This document shows, piece after piece, positions 1 through 14,799 of a stretch of 64,000 nucleotides of DNA. The stretch is from CAZTDU01 sp964617355. GTDB lineage: Bacteria; Pseudomonadota; Gammaproteobacteria; Burkholderiales; SG8-39. The position numbers and the translations under genes are program-made. Each line of letters begins with the position of its first letter. The first letter of the stretch is position 1. The DNA is taken from positions 1-64,000 of the forward strand of contig CAZTXP010000050.1 of the NCBI GenBank assembly GCA_964617355.1, written 5' to 3'. Below the pieces are notes generated by a model. That model was not told the DNA's origin. It saw only the letters and a program-made list of their open reading frames with translations, and did no database searches.

Positions 1-1
1 C

Positions 2-55
2 GTTGCTCAAACGAGCGGGAGGGGCCCGAAGCAACAGGCGGCCTCTTCCGCTTTT
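2..55 (+). promoter_or_regulatory. Structured leader upstream of carA (possible attenuator or upstream terminator)
   Basis: A six-base-pair helix can form between GTTGCT (2-7) and AGCAAC (30-35), enclosing a GC-rich segment. It is followed by a short GCGG/CCGC stem (38-41 with 48-51) running into five T residues at 52-56. The arrangement could be an attenuator for carAB or the terminator of a gene lying left of the window. The sequence alone does not separate these, and the stem before the T run is short. Confidence 0.35.
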
Positions 56-80
56 TCGCATCTAAAACCGGGAGTTCGCC

Positions 81-4423
<4,343 letters not shown>

Positions 4424-4437
4424 GGTAGGATTCGCGC

Positions 4438-4911
4438 ATGGCCAAGACCCCGATGACGATCCGCGGCGCGGAACTGCTGCGCGCCGAGTTGCACCGGCTG
4501 AAGACGGTGGACCGCCCGAACGTCGTGCAGGCGATCGCCGAGGCGCGCTCGCACGGCGACCTGTCCGAGAACGCGGAGTACGAGGCGGCGCGCGACAAGC
4601 AGGGCTTCATCGAGGGCCGCATCTCGGAGCTCGAGTCGAAGCTCGCCAATCCGCAGGTGATCGACCCGAAGCTGGTCGACGCCGAGGGCCGCGTGGTGTT
4701 CGGCGCCACCGTCGAGCTCGAGACGGCCGACGGCGTCGCGGTGACCTACCAGATCGTCGGCGAGGACGAGGCCGACATCAAGGCCTCGAAGATCTCGATC
4801 AGCTCCCCGATCGCCCGCGCCCTGATCGGGAAGGAGGCCGGCGACGTTGTGGACGCCCAGACGCCGGGCGGCGTGAAGCGCTTCGAGATCCTGGACGTGC
4901 GCTACGAGTAG
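4438..4911 (+). CDS. greA: Transcription elongation factor GreA
   Basis: GreA enters the RNA polymerase secondary channel and stimulates cleavage of backtracked transcripts. The 157-aa protein has the standard two domains: an N-terminal antiparallel coiled coil (about 1-75) whose tip carries the acidic pair in DLSENAEYE, needed for cleavage, and a C-terminal FKBP-like globular domain. It lies 14 bp after carB on the same strand, the usual betaproteobacterial neighbourhood. Its 3' end overlaps by 113 bp the 3' end of the convergent yhbY gene; the GreA frame has the stronger family match across the overlap. Confidence 0.96.
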   Translation: MAKTPMTIRGAELLRAELHRLKTVDRPNVVQAIAEARSHGDLSENAEYEAARDKQGFIEGRISELESKLANPQVIDPKLVDAEGRVVFGATVELETADGVAVTYQIVGEDEADIKASKISISSPIARALIGKEAGDVVDAQTPGGVKRFEILDVRYE

Positions 4912-5263
4912 GCGCGCCCGCCTTCTTGTCGCGGCGCTTGGGAATCCCCGCCTTGCCGCGCGGCGCGTCGGCCTTCTTCTTCGGCGGCTCGGGCGGTTTC
5001 TCCCGGTACAGCACCAGGACCTTGCCGATATGCTGCACGGGATGGGCGGTGCAATGCTCGGACAGCGCGGCGAGCAGCACGTCGCGCTCGTCGCGGTCCA
5101 TGGCGGGGGCGCGCACCTTGATGAGTTCGTGCGCGGCCAGCGCGCGCTCGACTTCCGCGAGCACCGCGTCGGTCAGGCCCTTGCCGCCGACGTGCACCAC
5201 GGGATCCAGCGCGTGCGCCCGCGCCTTGAGCGCCTGGCGTTCCGACGGTGACAATGTGTCCAT
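4799..5263 (-). CDS. yhbY: YhbY/CRS1-type ribosome assembly RNA-binding protein
   Basis: YhbY proteins bind pre-50S ribosomal particles through a CRM domain. Residues about 1-95 form this domain, with the expected GGKGLT loop followed by helical and strand segments. The start at 5263 (ATG, reading MDTLSPSERQ) is where family similarity begins; an upstream in-frame extension to 5320 would run into rlmE. The C-terminal 50-60 residues are a basic Lys/Arg/Ser/Pro-rich tail, longer than in E. coli YhbY, and this tail is encoded opposite the end of greA. The tail may simply reflect a lost stop codon in GC-rich DNA. It diverges from rlmE with a 22-bp gap, so both promoters overlap. Confidence 0.85.
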   Translation of the reverse strand: MDTLSPSERQALKARAHALDPVVHVGGKGLTDAVLAEVERALAAHELIKVRAPAMDRDERDVLLAALSEHCTAHPVQHIGKVLVLYREKPPEPPKKKADAPRGKAGIPKRRDKKAGAPTRSARPGSRSASRRPASGRPQRRRPPSRSGRGRSGS

Positions 5264-5285
5264 GAACGAAGTGTAGCCGAGCCCC

Positions 5286-5915
5286 ATGGCCCGATCCGGT
5301 TCCAGCAAGCAGTGGCTCAAGCGCCACGTGTCCGATCCCTACGTGCAGAAGGCGAAGGCACAGGGGCTGCGCTCGCGCGCGGCCTTCAAGCTCGAGGAGG
5401 TGGACCAGCGCGACCGGCTGCTGCGCGCGGGCGCGAAGGTCGTCGACCTCGGCGCGGCGCCGGGCAGCTGGTCGGAGTACGCGGCGAAGCGTGTCGGGTC
5501 GACCGGGCGCGTGGTGGCGATCGACCTGCTCGAAGTGGCGCCGGCGCCCGGTGTCGCCATCGTCCGCGGCGATTTCCTCGACCCGCAAGCGGTGGCCGCG
5601 GTGCGCGAGGCGATGGGCGGCGACCCCGCGGACGTGGTGCTCTGCGACCTCGCGCCGAATATCTCGGGCATCGCCAGCGCCGACCAGGCGAGGGCGGCCG
5701 AGCTGGTGCACGCCGCGATCGATTTCTGCGTCGAAAACCTGCGTCCCGAGGGGGCATTCCTCGTCAAGGTGTTCCAGGGCGAGGCGTTCACCGAGCTCCT
5801 GCAACGCATGAAACGCACGTTCGAGGACGTCCAGACGAGGAAGCCGGCCGCGTCCCGCGGCGAATCCCGGGAGACTTATCTCCTTGGCCGTCGCCTGCGG
5901 CCGTCGGCGGATTGA
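5286..5915 (+). CDS. rlmE: 23S rRNA (uridine2552-2'-O)-methyltransferase RlmE (FtsJ/RrmJ)
   Basis: RlmE methylates the ribose of U2552 in the A loop of 23S rRNA during late 50S assembly. The 209-aa protein has the family N-terminus (SSKQWLKRHVSDPYV), the SAM-binding motif VVDLGAAPGSWS at about 52-63, and the K-D-K-E catalytic set: Lys35 in FKLEE, Asp in LCDLAPN, Lys in FLVKVFQG and Glu near the end in SRETYLLG. It is followed by ftsH after 115 bp, the conserved rlmE-ftsH pairing of proteobacteria. In E. coli the pair is heat-shock controlled; I did not identify a clear sigma-32 promoter here. Confidence 0.95.
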   Translation: MARSGSSKQWLKRHVSDPYVQKAKAQGLRSRAAFKLEEVDQRDRLLRAGAKVVDLGAAPGSWSEYAAKRVGSTGRVVAIDLLEVAPAPGVAIVRGDFLDPQAVAAVREAMGGDPADVVLCDLAPNISGIASADQARAAELVHAAIDFCVENLRPEGAFLVKVFQGEAFTELLQRMKRTFEDVQTRKPAASRGESRETYLLGRRLRPSAD

Positions 5916-6030
5916 ATTTTCCGGCGCGCGGTCCGATATCAAGATTTGGCGATTCCTGCGCCTTCCGGCACCCTGCCGAAGGGCGTAAGATCCGCAGTTC
6001 GCGTCCGACAGACGCCCGAGGAGCAAGTCC

Positions 6031-7920
<1,890 letters not shown>

Positions 7921-7936
7921 GCCTGCGGCTGTCCCG

Positions 7937-8761
7937 ATGACGCTACGCTGCGGCAGGTTCGTCCTGCCGCGCCGTCGCGCGCTGCTGATGGGCGTGGTGA
8001 ACGTCACGCCCGATTCCTTCTCCGATGGCGGTCGCTTCCATGACGCTGGCGCCGCGGTCGCGCAGGCGCGCAAGCTCGTCGATGATGGCGCGGACCTGCT
8101 CGACATCGGCGGCGAGTCCACGCGGCCCGGCGCCGAGCCAGTGTCCGTTGACGAGGAACTGGCGCGCGTGATCCCGGTGCTGGAGGCGCTCTTGGACGTC
8201 GGTGTGCCCGTCAGCATCGACACGCGCAAGCCCGAGGTGATGCGCGCCGTGCTCGCCGCCGGCGCGTCCATGATCAACGACATCGAGGCGCTGCAGGCAC
8301 CCGGTGCAATCGAGGCGGTCGCAGCCTCGGATTGCGCGGTGTGCCTGATGCACAAGAAGGGCGACCCTGCGACGATGCAGCAGGCGCCGTGGTACGAGGA
8401 CGTGGTCTCCGAGGTGCGCGACTTCCTCGTCGAGCGCGCGCGCACGGCGGAGGCGGGGGGTGTCGCGCGCGAGCGCCTCGTGCTCGATCCGGGCTTCGGC
8501 TTCGGCAAGAACGACGCGCACAACCTGCGGCTGCTGAAGGAGCTGCCGGCGCTGGTCGCCGCGGCCTACCCGGTGCTGGCGGGCTGGTCGCGCAAGTCCA
8601 CGCTCGGGCGCCTGACCGGCCGCCCGGCCGGCGAGCGGCTGGCCGCGAGCCTCGCGGCCGCGTTGCTCGCGGCGCAGGGAGGCGCGACAATCCTGCGCGT
8701 GCACGACGTGCGCGAGACCCGCGACGCGCTGCGCATCCTCGAGGCCTTCGAATCGTCATGA
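7937..8761 (+). CDS. folP: Dihydropteroate synthase
   Basis: FolP condenses 6-hydroxymethyl-dihydropterin diphosphate with p-aminobenzoate to give dihydropteroate in folate synthesis; it is the sulfonamide target. The 274-aa TIM barrel carries both family signatures: NVTPDSFSDGG near residue 20 and GGESTRPGA near residue 58, plus the late Arg/Lys strand GWSRKSTLG that binds pterin diphosphate. It starts 16 bp after ftsH and its stop overlaps the glmM start in an ATGA, so ftsH-folP-glmM are very likely cotranscribed, as in other beta- and gammaproteobacteria. Confidence 0.96.
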   Translation: MTLRCGRFVLPRRRALLMGVVNVTPDSFSDGGRFHDAGAAVAQARKLVDDGADLLDIGGESTRPGAEPVSVDEELARVIPVLEALLDVGVPVSIDTRKPEVMRAVLAAGASMINDIEALQAPGAIEAVAASDCAVCLMHKKGDPATMQQAPWYEDVVSEVRDFLVERARTAEAGGVARERLVLDPGFGFGKNDAHNLRLLKELPALVAAAYPVLAGWSRKSTLGRLTGRPAGERLAASLAAALLAAQGGATILRVHDVRETRDALRILEAFESS

Positions 8762-10098
8762 CACGCAAGCACTTCGGCACGGACGGCGTGCGCGGCACGG
8801 TGGGGCAGAGTCCCATGACGCCGGACTTCGTGCTGCGCCTGGGCTACGCCGCGGGACGCGTGCTGGCCGAGGGCCGCGCCGGGCGCCCGGCCGTATTGAT
8901 CGGCAAGGACACGCGCATCTCCGGCTACATGATGGAGGCGGCGCTCGAGGCCGGGTTCTCCGCCGCCGGCGTGGACGTGCACCTCTGCGGCCCGCTGCCG
9001 ACGCCGGGCGTCGCCTACCTCGCGCGCGCGCTACGGCTCTCCGCCGGCGTGGTGATCAGCGCGTCGCACAACCCGTACCCGGACAACGGCATCAAGTTCT
9101 TCTCCGGCGACGGCTACAAGCTGCCCGACGAGGCCGAGGCGCGCATCGAGCGCCTGCTCGACGCGCCGATGGGCTGCAACGAGGCCTCGAAGCTCGGTCG
9201 CGCGCGACGTGTCGACGACGCGCCGGGACGCTACATCGAGTTCTGCAAGGCTTCCGTCCCGGTCGACTTCGACCTGCGCGGCATGAAAATCGTGGTCGAT
9301 TGCGCGCACGGGGCGGCCTACCACGTCGCGCCGCCGGTGCTGCACGAACTGGGCGCAGAGGTCATCGCGATCGGCGCCGCGCCCGACGGCTTCAACATCA
9401 ACGACGGCCACGGCGCCACCTCGCCCAAGCGCATGATCGAGGAAGTCCGGCGCACCGGCGCCGACCTCGGCATCGCGGTCGACGGCGACGGCGATCGCCT
9501 CGTGATGGCCGATGCCGCAGGCCGGCTCTACGACGGCGACCAGCTGCTCTACGTGATTGTGAAGCACCGGCTGGCGAAGGGCCCCGTGGCCGGGGCGGCC
9601 GGCACGCTGATGACCAACCTCGGCCTCGAGCAGGCGTTCGCGCGGCTCGGCGTGCCGTTCGCGCGCGCCAAGGTCGGCGACCGCTACGTGCTGGAACTGC
9701 TGCGCACGCAGGGCTGGCTCTACGGCGGCGAGAACTCGGGCCACCTGATCTGCCTCGACCGTCACACCACGGGCGACGCCATCGTCTCTGCGCTGCAGGT
9801 GCTGGTGGCACTGCGCGAATCCGGCCGCGGGCTGGCGGAATTCACCGAAGACCTAGTGATGTACCCGCAGGTGCTCGTGAACGTGCCGGTGCCGCGGGGC
9901 TTCGACCTCGCGGCGCACGGCTCGATCGCGAAGGCTAAGGAAGACGCAGAACGCAAGCTTGAAGGCCGTGGTCGGGTATTGCTGCGACCGTCCGGCACCG
10001 AGCCGCTGCTGCGCGTGATGGTCGAAGGCGAGCCGCGCGACGCGATCGAGGCCTCGGCCACCCGCATCGCCGACGCGGTGCGCGCCGCCGCCGCCTGA
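8758..10098 (+). CDS. glmM: Phosphoglucosamine mutase
   Basis: GlmM converts glucosamine-6-phosphate to glucosamine-1-phosphate on the way to UDP-GlcNAc for peptidoglycan and LPS. The 446-aa protein (usual length about 445) has the phosphoserine loop ISASHNP with the catalytic Ser103, the metal loop DGDGDR, the sugar-binding GGENSGH motif and the C-terminal phosphate-binding RPSGTEPLLRVM. The ATG at 8758 overlaps the folP stop (ATGA) and yields the expected N-terminus TRKHFGTDGVRG. An upstream in-frame extension inside folP is rejected on these grounds. Confidence 0.97.
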   Translation: MTRKHFGTDGVRGTVGQSPMTPDFVLRLGYAAGRVLAEGRAGRPAVLIGKDTRISGYMMEAALEAGFSAAGVDVHLCGPLPTPGVAYLARALRLSAGVVISASHNPYPDNGIKFFSGDGYKLPDEAEARIERLLDAPMGCNEASKLGRARRVDDAPGRYIEFCKASVPVDFDLRGMKIVVDCAHGAAYHVAPPVLHELGAEVIAIGAAPDGFNINDGHGATSPKRMIEEVRRTGADLGIAVDGDGDRLVMADAAGRLYDGDQLLYVIVKHRLAKGPVAGAAGTLMTNLGLEQAFARLGVPFARAKVGDRYVLELLRTQGWLYGGENSGHLICLDRHTTGDAIVSALQVLVALRESGRGLAEFTEDLVMYPQVLVNVPVPRGFDLAAHGSIAKAKEDAERKLEGRGRVLLRPSGTEPLLRVMVEGEPRDAIEASATRIADAVRAAAA

Positions 10099-10179
10099 GT
10101 ATTTGCATCGGCGGGCACGACCACGGCGTTTGGAGGCCGGGTTCTATCCGCGAGCGGCCGGCTCGCATAGACTGATCCC

Positions 10180-11784
10180 ATGTCCTCGGTGCGAGAGTTC
10201 GACTACGTAATCGTCGGCGGCGGATCCGCGGGGTGCGTGCTGGCCGCGCGCCTGTCGGAGGATCCGCGCAACTCGGTATGCCTGCTCGAGGCGGGCGGTG
10301 CCGACACCTCGCCGCTGGTGCACGCGCCGTTCGGCATCGCCGCGATGGTGCCGTCGCGCCACAACAACTGGGCGTACAAGACCGTCCCGCAGCCGGGACT
10401 GAACGGCCGCCGCGGCTACCAGCCGCGCGGCAAGGTGCTCGGCGGCAGCAGTTCGATCAATGCGATGGTCTACATCCGCGGCCACGCGGTCGACTACGAC
10501 GGCTGGGAGGCGGCCGGCGCCGCCGGTTGGGGCTGGAAGGACGTGCTGCCGGTCTTCAAGGCGAGCGAGGACAACGCGCGCGGCGCCGACGACCATCACG
10601 GCGCCGGCGGCCCGCTGCACGTATCCGACCAGGTCTCGCACTCGGACGCCAACGCCGCCTTCCTCGAGGCGGCGGCGCACGCGGGCCTGCGCGCGAATCC
10701 CGACTTCAACGGCGCCTCGCAGGACGGCGCCGGGATGTACCAGGTCACGATCAAGGGCGGGCGGCGCTGGAGCGCGGCGCGCGGCTACCTCGACCCGGCG
10801 CGCGGTCGCAAGAACCTGACCATCGTCACCGAGGCGCGCGCGCTGCGACTCGAGGTGAAGGGCAACGCCTGCGTCGGCGTCGAGGTCGCGATCCGCGGCA
10901 GCCGAGAGACCCTGCGGTCGCGCAAGGAGACGATCCTCGCCGCAGGCGCGTTCGGCTCCCCGCAGCTCCTGCTGCTGTCGGGCATCGGGGACGAGGGCTC
11001 GCTCGGTCCGCACGGCATCCCGGTGCGCCACGAACTGCCCGGCGTCGGCCGCAACCTGCACGACCACATCGACTACACGCTGTCCTACGAGTCGCCGATG
11101 AAGGACCTCGTCGGCCTGTCGCCGCAGGGCCTCGCGCGGGTGCTCGGCGCGATCGCCGAGTACCGCGAGAAGGGCACCGGCCTCATCACCACCAACCTCG
11201 CGGAGTCCGGCGCGTTCATCCGCACGCAGCCCGGGCTCGCCGCGCCCGATGCGCAGCTGCACTTCGTCATCGCGATCGTCGAGGACCACGGTCGCCGCCG
11301 GCAGTTCCGGCTCGGCTTCAGTTGCCATGCCTGCGTGCTGCGCCCGCGCAGCCGCGGCACGCTGGGGCTCGCGTCGGCCGACCCGCTCGCGTCGCCGCGC
11401 ATCGACCCCGCGTTCCTGCAGGACGACGAGGACCTGCGCACGCTCGCGCGCGCCGTGTGCATGACCTCCGGCATCCTCGAGCGGCTGCCGCTGGAGCGCT
11501 ATCGCGGCCGCAACCGCACCGGCGAGGCCTGGCGTCCCGAGGCGCAGCTCGAGCCGCTGCTGCGCTCGCAGGCCGACACCGTGTACCACCCGGTCGGCAC
11601 CTGCCGCATGGGCACCGACGAACTCGCGGTGGTCGACCCGCAGTTGCGCGTGCGGGGCATGGAGGGCCTGCGCGTCGCCGACGCTTCGGTCATGCCGGCG
11701 GTGGTCGGCGGCAACACCAATGCGCCTACGATCATGATCGCCGAGCGCGCGGCGCGATTCGCCGCCAGCTACCCGGCGCGCTGA
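10180..11784 (+). CDS. GMC-family FAD oxidoreductase (choline/alcohol dehydrogenase-like)
   Basis: The 534-aa protein belongs to the glucose-methanol-choline oxidoreductases, which oxidise alcohols with FAD. It opens with the ADP-binding fold VVGGGSAGCVLA, followed by the first GMC signature around GKVLGGSSSINAM, the second signature near GAFGSPQLLLLSGIG, and the catalytic His in VYHPVGTCRMG before the FAD-closing NTNAPTIMIAE. There is no signal peptide, so it is cytoplasmic or peripheral. It resembles BetA-like dehydrogenases but no betaine genes are adjacent, so the substrate is unknown. It is separated from glmM by 81 bp and converges with the Crp/Fnr regulator. Confidence 0.9.
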   Translation: MSSVREFDYVIVGGGSAGCVLAARLSEDPRNSVCLLEAGGADTSPLVHAPFGIAAMVPSRHNNWAYKTVPQPGLNGRRGYQPRGKVLGGSSSINAMVYIRGHAVDYDGWEAAGAAGWGWKDVLPVFKASEDNARGADDHHGAGGPLHVSDQVSHSDANAAFLEAAAHAGLRANPDFNGASQDGAGMYQVTIKGGRRWSAARGYLDPARGRKNLTIVTEARALRLEVKGNACVGVEVAIRGSRETLRSRKETILAAGAFGSPQLLLLSGIGDEGSLGPHGIPVRHELPGVGRNLHDHIDYTLSYESPMKDLVGLSPQGLARVLGAIAEYREKGTGLITTNLAESGAFIRTQPGLAAPDAQLHFVIAIVEDHGRRRQFRLGFSCHACVLRPRSRGTLGLASADPLASPRIDPAFLQDDEDLRTLARAVCMTSGILERLPLERYRGRNRTGEAWRPEAQLEPLLRSQADTVYHPVGTCRMGTDELAVVDPQLRVRGMEGLRVADASVMPAVVGGNTNAPTIMIAERAARFAASYPAR

Positions 11785-11796
11785 GCGCTGCAGCAG

Positions 11797-11815
11797 GTCG
11801 ACCGCGCTAGGCGGT
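11797..11815. terminator. Hairpin between convergent genes, possible bidirectional terminator
   Basis: A perfect seven-base-pair stem (CGACCGC at 11797-11803 with GCGGTCG at 11809-11815) and a five-base loop lies between the end of the GMC gene and the convergent regulator, overlapping the regulator's stop. There is no T run on the plus side, so any termination function is tentative. Confidence 0.35.
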
Positions 11816-12484
11816 CGCCGATCGCAGTCGCGGCCGGTCGCGGATCGCGATCGTGCGTCCGAGCACCTCGATCAGGCCGTCCTCGGCGAGCTGGCGCAGG
11901 ATGCGCGAGAAGTGCTCGTGCGTGAGGTTGAGGCGCGAGGCCACCACGTCCTTCGCGGCCGGCAGCGTGAACTTCTCGGCGCTGGCGCCGGCATTGCGCA
12001 GCAGGAAGCTCGCCACGCGCTCGCGCCCGGGCAGCAGGGTGCAGATCTCGAGGTCGTGCAGCGACTCCTCCAGGCGTTCCGAGAGGTAGTCGACGACGGC
12101 GTGCGCGAACGCGAGGTTGCGCTTCAGTTCCGCCGCCAGCGAGGCGCGCGGCAACGCGAGCACGCGCGTTTCCTGCAGCGCCTGCGCACTCGCGCGGTAG
12201 GCTGACTCACGCGACAGGCACTCGAGTCCCAGCGTGTCGCCGGACTGGGCGAGGCCCACCACGCGCTCCAGCCCGTCGCGCGCGCTGCGCGCGACCTTCG
12301 CCTTGCCGGAGAGGACGACGTGCGCGCCTGCGTACGGCGCGCCGGAGTGGAAGATAAATCCGCCCCGCCCGACCGTCGAAATCGCTGCGCCCGCGCTGAT
12401 GCGCTGGCACGCTTCCTTGCCGAGCCCGCGGAACAGGGGCTGGTCGGACAGCAGGGTGGGGAGGGCTCGGATCGTGCTGGGCAT
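11807..12484 (-). CDS. Crp/Fnr-family transcriptional regulator
   Basis: The 225-aa protein has a cyclic-nucleotide-binding-like jelly roll (about 15-125), a long dimer helix and a C-terminal winged HTH. The recognition helix LTHEHFSRILRQL keeps the E-x2-SR pattern that in FNR and Dnr reads TTGAT half sites. It lacks the N-terminal cysteine cluster of FNR, so it should not hold the oxygen-sensing 4Fe-4S centre; it is closer in layout to Dnr/NnrR-type regulators, some of which sense NO with haem. The ATG at 12484 gives the normal length; a longer in-frame extension has no family similarity. It diverges from the multihaem cytochrome gene, with an FNR-type site between them, suggesting it controls that gene and perhaps itself. 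Confidence 0.88.
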   Translation of the reverse strand: MPSTIRALPTLLSDQPLFRGLGKEACQRISAGAAISTVGRGGFIFHSGAPYAGAHVVLSGKAKVARSARDGLERVVGLAQSGDTLGLECLSRESAYRASAQALQETRVLALPRASLAAELKRNLAFAHAVVDYLSERLEESLHDLEICTLLPGRERVASFLLRNAGASAEKFTLPAAKDVVASRLNLTHEHFSRILRQLAEDGLIEVLGRTIAIRDRPRLRSATA

Positions 12485-12544
12485 GGCCGTTGCACCGGGG
12501 TGGCGTCGATGCAACGCATTGTTGGGAGGGCAGCCTGGACAAGG

Positions 12545-12558
12545 GTGATCAGGATCAA
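12545..12558. promoter_or_regulatory. FNR/Dnr-type binding site
   Basis: On the minus strand this reads TTGATCCTGATCAC, which matches the FNR consensus TTGAT-N4-ATCAA at nine of ten positions. It lies 61 bp from the regulator start and 192 bp from the cytochrome start, inside their shared divergent promoter region. Confidence 0.7.
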
Positions 12559-12591
12559 GGCTTGCGAAACGTCCTCGCAATAGCGGGCCCT

Positions 12592-12607
12592 TGTGACGCA
12601 GATCAAA
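12592..12607. promoter_or_regulatory. CRP-like palindromic site
   Basis: TGTGA-N6-TCAAA matches the CRP-type consensus TGTGA-N6-TCACA at nine of ten defined bases. It sits 34 bp from the FNR-type site toward the cytochrome gene. Two different Crp-family proteins may therefore act on the same promoter region. Confidence 0.5.
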
Positions 12608-12749
12608 GAAAGGCGCACGTCCTGCCGATACCCTTCCCGGAATCGCCCGCAATCCATCGCGAACAACAAGAAAAGGCATAGGCGAACGGCATGAAACACA
12701 GCGGCCTTGATCTTCCTGTGCGTGTTTTTGCATCTTGTCCGGTGCAGGG

Positions 12750-14711
12750 ATGAGGTTCGCCCGCGTCCTCCTTGCCGCGTTCGCGCTCCTCGCTGCCGGC
12801 GCTTCGCTGGCCCAGCCCAAGCTGGACAACGCCACCTGCGTCTCCTGCCACGACGGCAAGAAGGAAAAGCCGGTCGCGACCGACCTCGACGGCAAGCCGC
12901 GCAAGCTGCGCCTGATGGACGAGGCGCGCTTCGCCAAGGGCGTGCACGCGAAGATGCAGTGCGTCGACTGCCACCAGAACATCGTCGACGACACCTCGCC
13001 GCACCAGAAGAAGGCCGACGCGCCCAAGGCCGACTGCGCCACCTGCCACCAGGACCTGTGGAAGAAGGCGCAGGCCGACGGCAGCGCGCAGAAGAAGCCG
13101 CGCCTCGGGGTCGTCGCTCAGAACGTCGACGCCTACCTCAAGTCGTTCCACGCCAAGCCCGACAAGAAGCACCCCGACCAGCCCAAGGCGAAGTGCAACG
13201 ACTGCCACGAGGCGCACTACTTCGACGTGCCGCCGGCCGGCAGCGCCGAGCGCAAGGGGGCCTGGCGCCTGTCGACGCCGAACGTCTGCGGCGAGCCCTG
13301 CCACAGCGACGCGCTCGACGACTACAAGGAATCCGTGCACGGCGTCGCCGCGCTGGAGAAGAAGGACGTCAAGGCCGCGGTCTGCATGGACTGCCACACC
13401 GCGCACTCGGTCGCCTCGACCTCGGGCGAGAAGTTCAAGGCCGACATCACCGACGAGTGCGGCGCCTGCCACAAGGCGAACCTGGGGTCCTATCGCGACA
13501 CCTACCACGGGCAGGTCAACAAGCTCGGCTATGGCTACACGGCGACCTGCCACGACTGCCACGGCAGCCACGGCATCCTGAAGGTCGCCGACAAGAACTC
13601 CAAGGTGCACCCGGACAACCGGCTCGGCACCTGCCGCACCTGCCACAGCGGCAAGAAGGACCTCGCCGAGGCGCCGCCGGGATTCGTCAGCTTCGGCCCG
13701 CACGCGCACGCGCACGACCTCAAGCGCTACCCCGAGATGTGGATCACGGCGCGCTTCATGTGGGCGCTGCTCGGCGGCGTGTTCGCCTTCTTCTGGCTGC
13801 ACTCCGGCCTCTGGTACTACCGCGAGCTGAAGGACCGCAAGGCGCGCCTGGCGCGGCCGCACGTGCAGCTGGACGACCTGCCGCCCGAACTGCGCCACAA
13901 GCAGGTGCGGCGCTTCGGCCCGTGGTGGAGGGCGGCGCACCTTGCCTTCGCGATCAGCGTGATGCTGCTGGTGCTCACCGGGATGACCGTGTTCTATGCC
14001 AACAGCTCCTGGGCGCCCGTCGTGATCGCGGCGCTCGGCGGGCCGAAGATCGCCGGCCTGATCCACCGCGTCAGCGCGGCGGTGATGCTGGGCATCTTCG
14101 CGGTGCACCTGGTCTACGTGGCGATCCACCTCTTCCGCATCCGCAAGACCTTCCGCTGGTTCGGCCCGGATTCGCTGGTGCCTTCCTTCCAGGACGCGAA
14201 GGACATGCTCGGCATGTTCAAGTGGTTCTTCGGCAAGGCGCCCAAGCCCCAGTTCGACCGCTGGACCTACTGGGAGCGCTTCGACTACTGGGCGGTGTTC
14301 TGGGGGATGGCGATCATCGGCGGCAGCGGCATGATGCTCGCGCTGCCGCACCTCACGACTCAGGTGCTACCGGGCTGGGTGCTGAACGTGGCGATGCTGA
14401 TCCACGGCGAGGAGGCCTTCCTCGCGGCGGTGTTCCTCTTCACGGTGCACTTCTTCAACAACCACTTCCGCCCCGAGAAGCTGCCGCCGCCCGACGTGGT
14501 GATGTTCACCGGCTCTCAGGAACTCGAGGAGTTCCGCCGCGAGCACCCGCTGCAGTACCAGCGCCTGAAGGCCTCGGGCGAGCTGCAGAAGTTCCTCGTG
14601 GACGCGCCGACCGCGCCCATGAAGAGCGGCTCGAAGTTCCTCGGCCTCGCGCTGATCGCCTTCGGGCTGTTCCTGCTGTTGCTGGTGATCTCCGGGTTCT
14701 TCGGGGCCTGA
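12750..14711 (+). CDS. CbcL-like fusion: nine-haem cytochrome c plus membrane cytochrome b domain
   Basis: The 653-aa protein starts with a signal peptide (MRFARVLLAAFALLAAG, cleavage after about residue 21). A periplasmic domain of about 300 residues carries eight CXXCH motifs (from 30, 71, 96, 149, 212, 237, 267, 295) and one CX3CH (CGEPCH at 180), nine c haems in all. The C-terminal half has about five or six transmembrane helices with spaced histidines, like the HydC/FdnI-type dihaem cytochrome b. This order matches Geobacter CbcL, an inner-membrane quinol oxidase used with low-potential acceptors. I infer electron transfer from quinol to periplasmic acceptors. The ATG at 12750 is preferred to an upstream TTG because it starts the signal peptide. 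FNR- and CRP-type sites lie upstream. Confidence 0.85.
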   Translation: MRFARVLLAAFALLAAGASLAQPKLDNATCVSCHDGKKEKPVATDLDGKPRKLRLMDEARFAKGVHAKMQCVDCHQNIVDDTSPHQKKADAPKADCATCHQDLWKKAQADGSAQKKPRLGVVAQNVDAYLKSFHAKPDKKHPDQPKAKCNDCHEAHYFDVPPAGSAERKGAWRLSTPNVCGEPCHSDALDDYKESVHGVAALEKKDVKAAVCMDCHTAHSVASTSGEKFKADITDECGACHKANLGSYRDTYHGQVNKLGYGYTATCHDCHGSHGILKVADKNSKVHPDNRLGTCRTCHSGKKDLAEAPPGFVSFGPHAHAHDLKRYPEMWITARFMWALLGGVFAFFWLHSGLWYYRELKDRKARLARPHVQLDDLPPELRHKQVRRFGPWWRAAHLAFAISVMLLVLTGMTVFYANSSWAPVVIAALGGPKIAGLIHRVSAAVMLGIFAVHLVYVAIHLFRIRKTFRWFGPDSLVPSFQDAKDMLGMFKWFFGKAPKPQFDRWTYWERFDYWAVFWGMAIIGGSGMMLALPHLTTQVLPGWVLNVAMLIHGEEAFLAAVFLFTVHFFNNHFRPEKLPPPDVVMFTGSQELEEFRREHPLQYQRLKASGELQKFLVDAPTAPMKSGSKFLGLALIAFGLFLLLLVISGFFGA

Positions 14712-14732
14712 GCGCGGCCTGTGCCCGGCGGG

Positions 14733-14755
14733 GGAGGCGGCGTCGCCGCCTCCTT
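14733..14755. terminator. Strong GC hairpin between convergent genes
   Basis: A perfect nine-base-pair stem (GGAGGCGGC at 14733-14741 with GCCGCCTCC at 14745-14753) with a three-base loop lies 22 bp after the cytochrome stop and before the convergent redox-protein gene. Only two T residues follow, so it is a likely but not classic terminator. Confidence 0.5.
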
Positions 14756-14799
14756 GCCCCGGAGTACCGGCGGGTGATCCGCCGGCCCGGGCCTGCGGA

